From contig PMYM01000160.1 of the NCBI GenBank assembly GCA_003171235.1, forward strand, positions 2,166 through 11,429: 9,264 nt of DNA, given 5' to 3'. The notes below the pieces were generated by a model. That model made no database searches. It worked only from the letters and a program-made list of their open reading frames with translations, and was not told where the DNA came from. Positions 1 to 8,074 of this stretch are shown here, piece by piece. Numbering within the stretch: the stretch's first letter is position 1; each line of letters begins with the position of its first letter. Position numbers and translations under genes: made by a program. This DNA is from Phycisphaerales bacterium. Lineage in GTDB: Bacteria; Planctomycetota; Phycisphaerae; SM23-33.

Positions 1-2729
<2,729 letters not shown>

Positions 2730-2781
2730 GAGGCAGGCGAAGTAACTTTAGAAGAACCAAGAAGAAGTAGCTGTGATATTT

Positions 2782-2815
2782 AGCCCCCGGCCATTTGGCC
2801 GGGGGCTCTTTTTTT
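2782..2815 (+). terminator. Rho-independent terminator of ppdK
   Basis: A perfect 11-bp stem (AGCCCCCGGCC at 2782-2792, GGCCGGGGGCT at 2797-2807) closes an ATTT loop and is followed by C and seven T (2809-2815). It begins about 50 bases after the ppdK stop and would end that transcript before the convergent UXS gene. Confidence 0.95.
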
Positions 2816-2845
2816 CGGATGACATGGCAGCCGCGTCTTTTCCAG

Positions 2846-2871
2846 GCCTACGAAGCCTTGGCGAAGTAGGC
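2846..2871. repeat. Small imperfect hairpin in the ppdK-UXS spacer
   Basis: GCCTAC (2846-2851) pairs with GTAGGC (2866-2871) around a core reading GAAGCCTTGGCGAA, which can pair weakly again. It lies past the terminator in non-coding sequence and could be a dispersed repeat fragment or chance pairing. No function is assigned. Confidence 0.4.
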
Positions 2872-2961
2872 TGCGGCGGCCATGAAAGACCTTGGCAACG
2901 CTTAACGTTGGCCCCCAAGCCCGGCGCCATACTTACGTGTCTTGCGCGAAAGGGCAGAATC

Positions 2962-3002
2962 GGCACGCAGATCCCTCGCCTTCGGCGACGAATCAGCGTG
3001 CC
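2962..3002. repeat. Nested hairpin in the convergent spacer
   Basis: The outer arms GGCACGCaGAT (2962-2972) and ATCaGCGTGCC (2992-3002) pair over 11 positions with one A-A mismatch. Inside sits a second hairpin, TCGCC (2976-2980) and GGCGA (2984-2988), with a TTC loop. No T-run follows, so it is not a standard terminator. It could be a repeat element or part of a structured RNA; the surrounding spacer, 2730-3215, has no convincing gene. Confidence 0.55.
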
Positions 3003-3050
3003 CTACGAGGCTGCCCAAAACAGCGTGATCCTGGCGTAACCGAAAGGCTA

Positions 3051-3087
3051 AACATGGTCACGCGAAAAGAAGCGTGACCATGCCACC
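3051..3087. repeat. 37-base palindromic repeat, copy 1
   Basis: A perfect 11-bp inverted repeat, CATGGTCACGC (3053-3063) and GCGTGACCATG (3072-3082), encloses an 8-base purine loop and is flanked by AA on the left and CCACC on the right. The same unit occurs twice more in the window at 5634-5666 (opposite orientation) and 5690-5726 (same orientation). All copies are intergenic, as expected of a REP-type element. It lies about 130 bases downstream of the UXS stop. Confidence 0.9.
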
Positions 3088-3174
3088 CGGATCGGAAAGA
3101 ATCTGCCGCCAAGGCGCGAACACCGCTGAAGGGCTTTTGCCTGCTTTAACTTCTTCAATCTCTCTTCAGTCCCT

Positions 3175-3200
3175 CTTGGTGTTCTTTGTATCTTTGTGGC
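3175..3200 (-). repeat. Short CACAAAG-type repeat downstream of the UXS gene
   Basis: Read on the minus strand this contains GCCACAAAG, then ATACAAAG, then AACACCAAG, with ACAAAGA repeated at a period of 8 bases. It starts about 15 bases past the UXS stop. Degenerate CACAAAG/CACAGAG tracts are a familiar intergenic repeat in many environmental bacterial genomes. Reading into it yields an Arg/Lys/Asp/Thr peptide that is not a credible protein. Confidence 0.6.
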
Positions 3201-3215
3201 GAGTCTTGGGTCTTC

Positions 3216-4145
3216 CTACTTCAGTTGCATGCAGTAATCGATGGTTTTTCGGAGTCCGTCCTGGCGGCTGACGCGCGGCTGCCAGCCCAGGATTTTCTGT
3301 GCCAGGGCAATGTCCGGCCGGCGAATCTTGGGATCGTCGGGCGGCATGGGTTTTTCGACGATCCGGCTGGCGGAACCCGTCAGGGCGATGATCTCCTGGG
3401 CCAGTTGGCGGACGGTGATCTCCTCGGGGTTGCCGATGTTGATCGGGCCGACGTAGTCGCAGGCCCCCAGGCGAACCTGGCCTTCGACCTGGTCGTCGAC
3501 GTAGCAGAAGCTGCGGGTCTGCGAGCCGTCGCCGTAGAGGGTCAGGGGCTTGCCGGCGAGGGCCTGGCGGATGAAGTTGGTGACCACCCTGCCGTCGTCC
3601 AGGCGCATGCGCGGCCCATAGGTGTTGAAGATTCGCGCCAGCCGCACCGGCAGGCCCCACTTGCGGTGATAGGCCATGATGAGGGCCTCGGCGTATCGCT
3701 TGCCCTCGTCGTAGACGCTGCGGGCGCCGATGGGGTTGACGTGTCCCCAGTAGTCCTCGCGCTGGGGATGCACCTCGGGGTCGCCGTAGACCTCGCTGGT
3801 GGAGGTGTGCAGGAAGCGGGCGTTCTTGGCCCGGGCCAGTTCCAGCAGGTTGAGGACGCCTTCGCTGCAGACGCGGAGGATTTGGATGGCCAGCGGGCCG
3901 AAATCCACCGGGCTGGCCGGGCAGGCCAGGTCGCACACCAGGTCCACCGGGCCGTCGATTTTGAATCTGCGAGTGACGTTGTGTTTTACGAAGGTAAAGC
4001 CGCTCAGGCTGGCCAGCCAATCGACGTTGGCCTGGCTGCCGGTGACCAGGTTGTCCACGCCGACGACCTGGTGGCCATCGTCCAGGTAGCGTTTTGAGAG
4101 ATGACACCCTATGAAACCGGCAGCGCCAGCCACTACAATACGCAT
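3216..4145 (-). CDS. UDP-glucuronate decarboxylase (UDP-xylose synthase family)
   Basis: A 309-residue extended short-chain dehydrogenase of normal family length. It is expected to convert UDP-glucuronate to UDP-xylose with tightly bound NAD+, through a 4-keto intermediate. Seen: Rossmann motif GAAGFIG (7-13); DNLVTG (31-36); DLACPASPVDF (72-82), typical of UXS rather than of 4-epimerases; TSTSEVYGDP (114-123); YWGHVNPIGARSVYDEGK (132-149), containing catalytic Tyr145 and Lys149; RIFNTYGPRM (171-180); GDGSQTRSF (205-213); NIGNPEE (236-242); RRPDI (275-279), which holds the family's conserved arginine. Glu118 matches the active-site Glu of the ArnA/UXS decarboxylases. The ATG start has GGGAG nine bases upstream. 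It is divergent from Ugd, which makes its substrate. Other sugar epimerases of the superfamily are less likely given the PASP and STSEVYGDP motifs. Confidence 0.93.
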   Translation of the reverse strand: MRIVVAGAAGFIGCHLSKRYLDDGHQVVGVDNLVTGSQANVDWLASLSGFTFVKHNVTRRFKIDGPVDLVCDLACPASPVDFGPLAIQILRVCSEGVLNLLELARAKNARFLHTSTSEVYGDPEVHPQREDYWGHVNPIGARSVYDEGKRYAEALIMAYHRKWGLPVRLARIFNTYGPRMRLDDGRVVTNFIRQALAGKPLTLYGDGSQTRSFCYVDDQVEGQVRLGACDYVGPINIGNPEEITVRQLAQEIIALTGSASRIVEKPMPPDDPKIRRPDIALAQKILGWQPRVSRQDGLRKTIDYCMQLK

Positions 4146-4223
4146 GCGTTTGTTCTCCCGGACCGTCGGGTACGGTTATAGCTTTCCGGGCAGGGAGTTT
4201 ATCGCCCGGCAAGGGGCAGGTAC
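4146..4223. promoter_or_regulatory. Divergent UXS/Ugd promoter region
   Basis: These 78 bases must carry the start signals of both divergent genes. On the minus strand TATAAC (4180-4175) is a good -10 candidate for the UXS gene, 29 bases from its ATG, with GGGAG (4159-4155) as ribosome binding site; no convincing -35 is seen. For Ugd, AAGGGG at 4211-4216 precedes the ATG by seven bases. Its -10 is unclear, with TTATAG (4176-4181) or TTTATC (4198-4203) possible. The overlap would allow joint regulation. Confidence 0.5.
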
Positions 4224-5627
4224 ATGAAGATTTCGATCGTGGGCAGCGGCTACGTCGGGTTGGTGACGGCCACGTGTCTGGCCGAGAGCGGCAACCACGT
4301 GCTGGGCGTGGACGTGGACCCGGAGAAGGTGCGCGCCCTGAGCGCCGGGCGCAGCACGATATTCGAGCCGGGCCTGGAAGAGATGCTCCAGGCCAACCTG
4401 TCGTCCGGGCGCCTGAAATTCACCACCGACCTGGCCGAGGGCGTCCAGCACGGCCAGGTGATCTTCATCACCGTGGGCACCCCGCCGCGCGAAGACGGGT
4501 CGGCCGACCTGTCCAACGTGGAGTCGGTGGTGCGCAGCATCGGCCAGCACATGACCTCGCACAAGGTGGTGGCCATCAAGTCCACCGTGCCGGTGGGCAC
4601 CGGGGCCAGGATGAGCGAGCTGCTGATGGGCCTGACGGCCCACCCCTTCGCCCTGGTCTCCAACCCCGAGTTCCTCAAGGAAGGCGCGGCGGTGGAGGAT
4701 TTCCTGCGCCCCGACCGCGTGGTCATCGGCTGCGACGACCCCGACGCCGCCCAGTTGCTCTCCGAGCTGTACGCCCCTTTCGCCCGCACCGGTCAGACCA
4801 TCATGCTCATGAGCCGCGACGCCGCCGAAATGGTCAAGTACGCCTCCAACGCCTACCTGGCCACGCGCATCAGCTTCATCAACGAAGTGGCCGACATCTG
4901 CGCCCGGGCGGGCGTGGACATAAACCAGGTGCGGCTGGGCATGGGGGCCGACCGGCGCATCGGCCAGGAATTCCTCAACCCCGGCGTGGGCTACGGCGGC
5001 AGTTGCTTCCCCAAGGACGTGCAGGCCATGATCAGCGTGGCCCAGGCTTTGGGCTGCAAGGCCGAACTGCTCGGGCAGGTCCACGCCCGCAACGAGTACC
5101 AGAAGCAGCTCCTGGCCCAGATGGTCTGCGAACGTTTCGGCAACGACCTCAAGGGCAAGACCTTCGCCGTCTGGGGCCTGGCCTTCAAGCCCAACACCGA
5201 CGACATCCGCGAGGCCCCGGCCATCAAGGTCATCCACCTGCTGCTCTCGGCCGGGGCGGCGCTGAAGTGCTACGATCCCAAGGCCTGCGCCAACGCCGCC
5301 GCGGAGTTTGCCGGCGTGAGCGGGGTGAGCTTCGTCCACCAGCCCTACGACGCCCTGGAGAACGCCGAGGCCCTGATCATCTGCACCGACTGGAGCGAGT
5401 TCCGCTCGCCCGACTTCGACCGCATCCGCACCCTGCTGAAGGGGCGGGTGATCTTCGACGGGCGGAACCTTTACGACGCCAAGACCATGCTCCGCCAGCG
5501 GCTGGAGTACCACTCCATCGGGCGCGCCCCGGTGATTCCCGACCGGCCCAACGGCAACGGCCAAGGAGTCTTCACGCTACGGCGGACGGGCGGCAGCGTG
5601 GGTTCGCCTAAACAATCCGACAAGTGA
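4224..5627 (+). CDS. ugd: UDP-glucose 6-dehydrogenase
   Basis: A 467-residue cytoplasmic enzyme that oxidises UDP-glucose to UDP-glucuronate with two NAD+. Seen: N-terminal NAD-binding motif GSGYVG (7-12) with acidic D30/D32 after the second strand; VGTPP (84-88); STVPVGT (120-126) with Thr121; NPEFLKEG (147-154); AEMVKYASNAYLATRISFINE (201-221) with Lys205 and Asn209; GYGGSCFPKD (256-265) with catalytic Cys261 and Asp265; C-terminal UDP-binding domain with GLAFKPNTDDIREAP (318-332) and FDGRN (411-415). Every catalytic residue of the family is present. The last 30 or so residues after YHSIGR are a low-complexity Pro/Gly/Arg tail of no known role. The ATG has AAGGGG seven bases upstream. It starts 78 bases from, and divergent to, the gene for UDP-glucuronate decarboxylase, giving a two-step route to UDP-xylose. 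The downstream neighbour is 256 bases away and probably separately transcribed. Confidence 0.97.
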   Translation: MKISIVGSGYVGLVTATCLAESGNHVLGVDVDPEKVRALSAGRSTIFEPGLEEMLQANLSSGRLKFTTDLAEGVQHGQVIFITVGTPPREDGSADLSNVESVVRSIGQHMTSHKVVAIKSTVPVGTGARMSELLMGLTAHPFALVSNPEFLKEGAAVEDFLRPDRVVIGCDDPDAAQLLSELYAPFARTGQTIMLMSRDAAEMVKYASNAYLATRISFINEVADICARAGVDINQVRLGMGADRRIGQEFLNPGVGYGGSCFPKDVQAMISVAQALGCKAELLGQVHARNEYQKQLLAQMVCERFGNDLKGKTFAVWGLAFKPNTDDIREAPAIKVIHLLLSAGAALKCYDPKACANAAAEFAGVSGVSFVHQPYDALENAEALIICTDWSEFRSPDFDRIRTLLKGRVIFDGRNLYDAKTMLRQRLEYHSIGRAPVIPDRPNGNGQGVFTLRRTGGSVGSPKQSDK

Positions 5628-5633
5628 GAATTG

Positions 5634-5666
5634 GGTGGCATGGTCACGCTTCTGCGTGACCATGTT
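5634..5666. repeat. Palindromic repeat, copy 2 (inverted, short loop)
   Basis: A perfect 11-bp inverted repeat, CATGGTCACGC (5639-5649) and GCGTGACCATG (5654-5664), with a TTCT loop. The flanks GGTGG and TT are the reverse complement of those of copy 1, so this copy is inverted and lacks four loop bases. It lies just past the ugd stop and may shield the 3' end of the mRNA. Confidence 0.9.
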
Positions 5667-5689
5667 GAATGTTCCTCTTCTCTGGCCGG

Positions 5690-5726
5690 AACATGGTCAC
5701 GCGAAAGAAAGCGCGACCATGCCACC
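5690..5726. repeat. Palindromic repeat, copy 3
   Basis: CATGGTCACGC (5692-5702) and GCGCGACCATG (5711-5721), one mismatch in 11 pairs, around loop GAAAGAAA. The AA left flank and CCACC right flank match copy 1. With copy 2 it forms a head-to-head pair over 5634-5726 separated by 23 bases, like the paired arrangement of enterobacterial BIMEs. Confidence 0.9.
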
Positions 5727-5830
5727 CGCCGACGGGGATCGCGCGTGCAACAAGTTGCCCATCCTGCGGCGCCAAAGCCGGAGCACACCCGCTCCACAAG
5801 AGCAGGGGCTTGCCCTGCAGCCGAGTCTAT

Positions 5831-5876
5831 CTTACAGCCGATAAAACCTGTACAATACCCGCACTGGGACAAAGGA
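5831..5876 (+). promoter_or_regulatory. Possible promoter and RBS of the L,D-transpeptidase
   Basis: TACAAT at 5851-5856 is a fair -10. The best nearby -35 is CTTACA (5831-5836), but the spacing of 14 bases is short, so the promoter is tentative. AGGA at 5873-5876, seven bases before the ATG, is a good ribosome binding site and decides the start. Confidence 0.35.
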
Positions 5877-5883
5877 TTGTTTC

Positions 5884-6927
5884 ATGCACCGGCCAAGGAC
5901 GGTCACGGCCTGCTTGTTCTTATTGGCGCTTGCCGGCACGGCAATTTGCTCCGACCCTATCCCTACCGCGCCTGCTGCCGGAGACGCGCAGCTTCCCCCC
6001 ACCAGCGGCCCGGTATTGCTGAATCTCACGGCCAACCTGCCCCCCCTGCCCGCCAGCGCGCCGGCCGGCAAGATCGACGCTGCCAGCCTGGCCAGCCGCC
6101 TGGCCTGGCAGATAGCCCTGGACCGCCAGGGCTTCTCCCCCGGCGTCATCGACGGCAAGCTGGGGCGCAAGGCCCGCATCGCCATTGAGGCCTTCCAGCG
6201 CAGCGGAGGCCTCAAGCCCACCGGCCTGAGCGACCAGGCCACCGCCGCCGCCCTGGGCGTCCAGCCCGAAAACGCCCTGGCCCAGTACGCCGTGCAACAG
6301 GCCGACCTGGACAGCGTGGGCGATCTGCCCAAGGGCTGGCTGGAGAAGAGCAAGCTCAAGTGGCTGCCCTACGATTCGCTGGACGAGTCGCTGGCCGAGC
6401 GGTTCCACTGCAGCCGGGCGCTGCTGGCCGAACTGAACGGGGGCGTGGATCTCGCCTCGCTCAAGCCGGGCGACACGCTGGTCGTGCCCAACGTCCAGCC
6501 ACCGGCAGAGTTGCCCCAGGTCGCTCGGCTGACGGTGGACCTGACGGAGAAGGTCATCACCATCTTTGCCGCCGACAAGGTTTGCGGGCTGCTGCACTGC
6601 TCGGTGGCGGCCAAGGAAGACAAGCTGCCCAGCGGCACGGCCAAGGTGGTCACGGTGGCGCCCAACCCGGCCTACCTGTTCGATCCCAAGCACTGGCCGG
6701 AGGTGCACGGCATAGACCAGAAGCTGCTCATCCCGCCCGGGCCGCGAAACCCCGTGGGGCTGTGCTGGATCGGCCTGTCCAAGGACGGCTACGGCATTCA
6801 CGGCACGCCCGCGCCGGAGATGATCGGCAAAACCGGCAGCCACGGCTGCATCCGCCTGGCCAACTGGGACGCCCAGCGCCTGGGCAAGATCGTCGGGCCG
6901 GGCGTGGAGGTGGCGTTCATCCGCTAG
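5884..6927 (+). CDS. Secreted L,D-transpeptidase (YkuD) with peptidoglycan-binding and LysM-like regions
   Basis: A 347-residue envelope protein. It starts with a signal peptide: basic MHRPR, a hydrophobic core over about 8-20 and a probable cleavage near AICS (20-23). A Pro/Ala-rich linker (24-62) follows, then a peptidoglycan-binding type 1 domain (about 66-125) with GFSPGVIDGKLGRKARIAIEAFQR and GLKPTGLSDQAT. Next is a LysM-like segment (about 160-204) with YDSLDESLAERFHCS and LKPGDTLVVPN. The C-terminal YkuD domain (about 213-347) has HGTPAPEMIGKTGSHGCIRL, with His306, His320, catalytic Cys322 and Arg324. YkuD enzymes make L,D (3-3) peptidoglycan cross-links or attach proteins to peptidoglycan; which one applies here cannot be told. 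It appears monocistronic, with spacers of over 250 bases on both sides. The domain call is firm; the exact substrate is unknown. Confidence 0.95.
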   Translation: MHRPRTVTACLFLLALAGTAICSDPIPTAPAAGDAQLPPTSGPVLLNLTANLPPLPASAPAGKIDAASLASRLAWQIALDRQGFSPGVIDGKLGRKARIAIEAFQRSGGLKPTGLSDQATAAALGVQPENALAQYAVQQADLDSVGDLPKGWLEKSKLKWLPYDSLDESLAERFHCSRALLAELNGGVDLASLKPGDTLVVPNVQPPAELPQVARLTVDLTEKVITIFAADKVCGLLHCSVAAKEDKLPSGTAKVVTVAPNPAYLFDPKHWPEVHGIDQKLLIPPGPRNPVGLCWIGLSKDGYGIHGTPAPEMIGKTGSHGCIRLANWDAQRLGKIVGPGVEVAFIR

Positions 6928-6949
6928 CGCCCCGCGCGGGAGAATTTCC

Positions 6950-6977
6950 AAATCCTAAACCCTAAATCCTAAACAGT
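6950..6977 (+). repeat. Heptad repeat, AAATCCT family (forward)
   Basis: Four consecutive 7-base units: AAATCCT (6950-6956), AAACCCT (6957-6963), AAATCCT (6964-6970) and AAACAGT (6971-6977). It lies 22 bases after the L,D-transpeptidase stop and is AT-rich in a GC-rich context. The reverse-complement family occurs at 7048-7082, so CTAAATCCTAAAC and GTTTAGGATTTAG form a 13-bp inverted repeat across about 80 bases. Confidence 0.85.
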
Positions 6978-7047
6978 GACCAAAACAGACACGAGGAAAA
7001 CCAGCAGCCCGGCCCGGCCCCTGTTTTGTGCATTGTCGTTTCGGTTC

Positions 7048-7082
7048 ATTGTTTAGGATTTAGAGTTTGGAGCTTAGAATTT
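7048..7082 (-). repeat. Heptad repeat, AAATCCT family (inverted)
   Basis: Five 7-base units on the plus strand: ATTGTTT, AGGATTT, AGAGTTT, GGAGCTT, AGAATTT. These are degenerate reverse complements of the units at 6950-6977. The two tracts flank a spacer (6978-7047) containing a GC-rich patch but no ORF I would call. Confidence 0.8.
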
Positions 7083-7095
7083 GCCGTCCCCAGCC

Positions 7096-7116
7096 ACTGG
7101 CTACTGGCTACTGGCT
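7096..7116 (+). repeat. Heptad repeat ACTGGCT x3, upstream of ispD
   Basis: Three perfect copies of ACTGGCT in tandem, with a partial unit (AGCC) just before. The complementary family, AGCCAGT, is found after ispD at 7948-7996, so the gene sits between inverted heptad tracts. Confidence 0.85.
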
Positions 7117-7154
7117 TCTTGTCGGTCCGCCGGGCTTTTCTTTGGCCTTGCGGA

Positions 7155-7183
7155 TTGTTTTGCGGGCGGAGTTGGGCTAACAT
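7155..7183 (+). promoter_or_regulatory. Weak candidate promoter of ispD
   Basis: TTGTTT (7155-7160) and TAACAT (7178-7183) are separated by 17 bases and match the sigma-70 consensus at 3 and 4 of 6 positions. If used, transcription would begin almost at the ATG at 7192. No Shine-Dalgarno sequence is visible close to that ATG, which fits a leaderless or near-leaderless message but does not prove it. Confidence 0.25.
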
Positions 7184-7191
7184 CCTGGCCG

Positions 7192-7920
7192 ATGAAAGTG
7201 GCCGTGATCATACCGGCCGCCGGGGCCTCCAAGCGGTACGGCGGCAAGGGCAAGAAGATCTTTGAGACGATCAAGGGCCAGGCGGTATTCATCAAGTCGC
7301 TGGAGCTGTTCGTCAACCGCGACGACGTCTGCCAGGTGCAGTTGGTGGTGGCCCCTGAAGACATGGAGACGATGAAGGAGCGATACGCCCCCACCATCGG
7401 CTTCATGGGCATCAAGCTGACGGCGGGCGGGGCCGACCGCACCGCCTCGGTGCGCAACGCCCTGGCCAAGGTGGACCCGCAGGCCGAGCTGGTGTGCGTG
7501 CACGACGCCGCCCGGCCGTGCGTCTCGCCCGTATGGGTGGACGCGGTGTTCGCCGCCGCCGCCAGGCACGGCTCGGCCATACTGGCCTACCCGGTGCACG
7601 GCACGCTTAAGACGGTTGGCCCCGACGGCGCGGTCGACCAGACCCTGCCGCGCCAGGCGGTGTGGGAGGCCCAGACGCCCCAGGTCTTCCGCCGCGAACT
7701 GCTGCTGGAGGCATACGCCAAGGCGGCCGGTCCGGCCACCGATGACGCGGCCCTGGTGGAGGCCCTTGGCCAGAAGGTGCACGTGGTCGCCGGCGACGCC
7801 AGGAACATAAAAATCACCACCCGGTCCGACCTGGCCATAGCGGCGGCCGTGATCGACACGCTGCCCAAGCCCAAGCCCAAGGCCACCGGCCGCGGACCCT
7901 TCGACGAGGCCCAGTGGTGA
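7192..7920 (+). CDS. ispD: 2-C-methyl-D-erythritol 4-phosphate cytidylyltransferase
   Basis: A 242-residue MEP-pathway enzyme that joins CTP and methylerythritol phosphate to give CDP-methylerythritol plus PPi, a step towards isoprenoids. Seen: nucleotide-binding loop PAAGASKRYGGKGKK (8-22); TAGGADRTASVRNAL (77-91); family signature VHDAARP (103-109) with Asp105; GTLKTV (137-142) with Thr138; LPRQAVWEAQTPQVF (152-166) with Arg154; TDDAALVE (183-190); NIKITTRSDL (205-214) with Lys207. These match the Escherichia coli catalytic residues. Length is typical except for a short PKPKPK-containing tail. I chose the ATG at 7192 because the protein then starts MKVAVIIPAAG as the family does; the frame stays open upstream but would run through heptad repeats. 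No ispF or ispDF fusion is seen. The bounding inverted heptad tracts suggest a single-gene unit. Confidence 0.95.
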   Translation: MKVAVIIPAAGASKRYGGKGKKIFETIKGQAVFIKSLELFVNRDDVCQVQLVVAPEDMETMKERYAPTIGFMGIKLTAGGADRTASVRNALAKVDPQAELVCVHDAARPCVSPVWVDAVFAAAARHGSAILAYPVHGTLKTVGPDGAVDQTLPRQAVWEAQTPQVFRRELLLEAYAKAAGPATDDAALVEALGQKVHVVAGDARNIKITTRSDLAIAAAVIDTLPKPKPKATGRGPFDEAQW

Positions 7921-7947
7921 GCGAACAGAAAGGCTTAAGGCTATAGT

Positions 7948-7996
7948 ATCCAGTAGCCAGTAGGCAGTAGCCGGTAGCCCGTAGTTTGTAGCCTAT
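7948..7996 (-). repeat. Heptad repeat AGCCNGT x7, downstream of ispD
   Basis: Seven consecutive 7-base units in phase: ATCCAGT, AGCCAGT, AGGCAGT, AGCCGGT, AGCCCGT, AGTTTGT, AGCCTAT. The consensus is the reverse complement of the ACTGGCT tract at 7096-7116. The array fills much of the 154-base gap between ispD and the lipoprotein gene. Divergence grows towards the right end. Confidence 0.85.
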
Positions 7997-8074
7997 GACT
8001 TGAAGTCTGTGTTTTCGCGGCAAGATAGCGGTTGCACGGCACAAGTGAGCAAGCTTCTGGGAAAGGAATCGGCG

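Noticed and set aside
2773..3039. Possible 88-residue protein in the ppdK-UXS spacer
   Set aside because: It begins inside the terminator stem region and crosses hairpins; no RBS and no recognisable motif.
4176..5564. 462-residue minus-strand open frame opposite ugd
   Set aside because: It overlaps all catalytic motifs of Ugd and reads as low-complexity Val/Gly/His/Leu sequence with no recognisable domain.
4274..5611. 445-residue plus-strand frame inside ugd
   Set aside because: Arg/Pro/Gly/His-rich out-of-frame translation of ugd.
6931..6940. Terminator after the L,D-transpeptidase (CCCGCGCGGG)
   Set aside because: The palindrome has no room for a loop and no T-run follows.
5920..6951. 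Minus-strand open frame opposite the L,D-transpeptidase
   Set aside because: Antisense shadow of a gene with intact signal peptide and catalytic motif; no motifs of its own.
7081..7191. N-terminal extension of IspD
   Set aside because: The frame is open, but it would translate heptad repeat DNA, and the family begins at the MKVAVIIPAAG-like strand.
7948..7996. CRISPR array
   Set aside because: The 7-base units are contiguous with no spacers, and no cas genes are near.
8000..8074. Upstream TTG start for the lipoprotein
   Set aside because: It would bury the lipoprotein signal 25 residues inside the protein; the ATG at 8075 has a good RBS.
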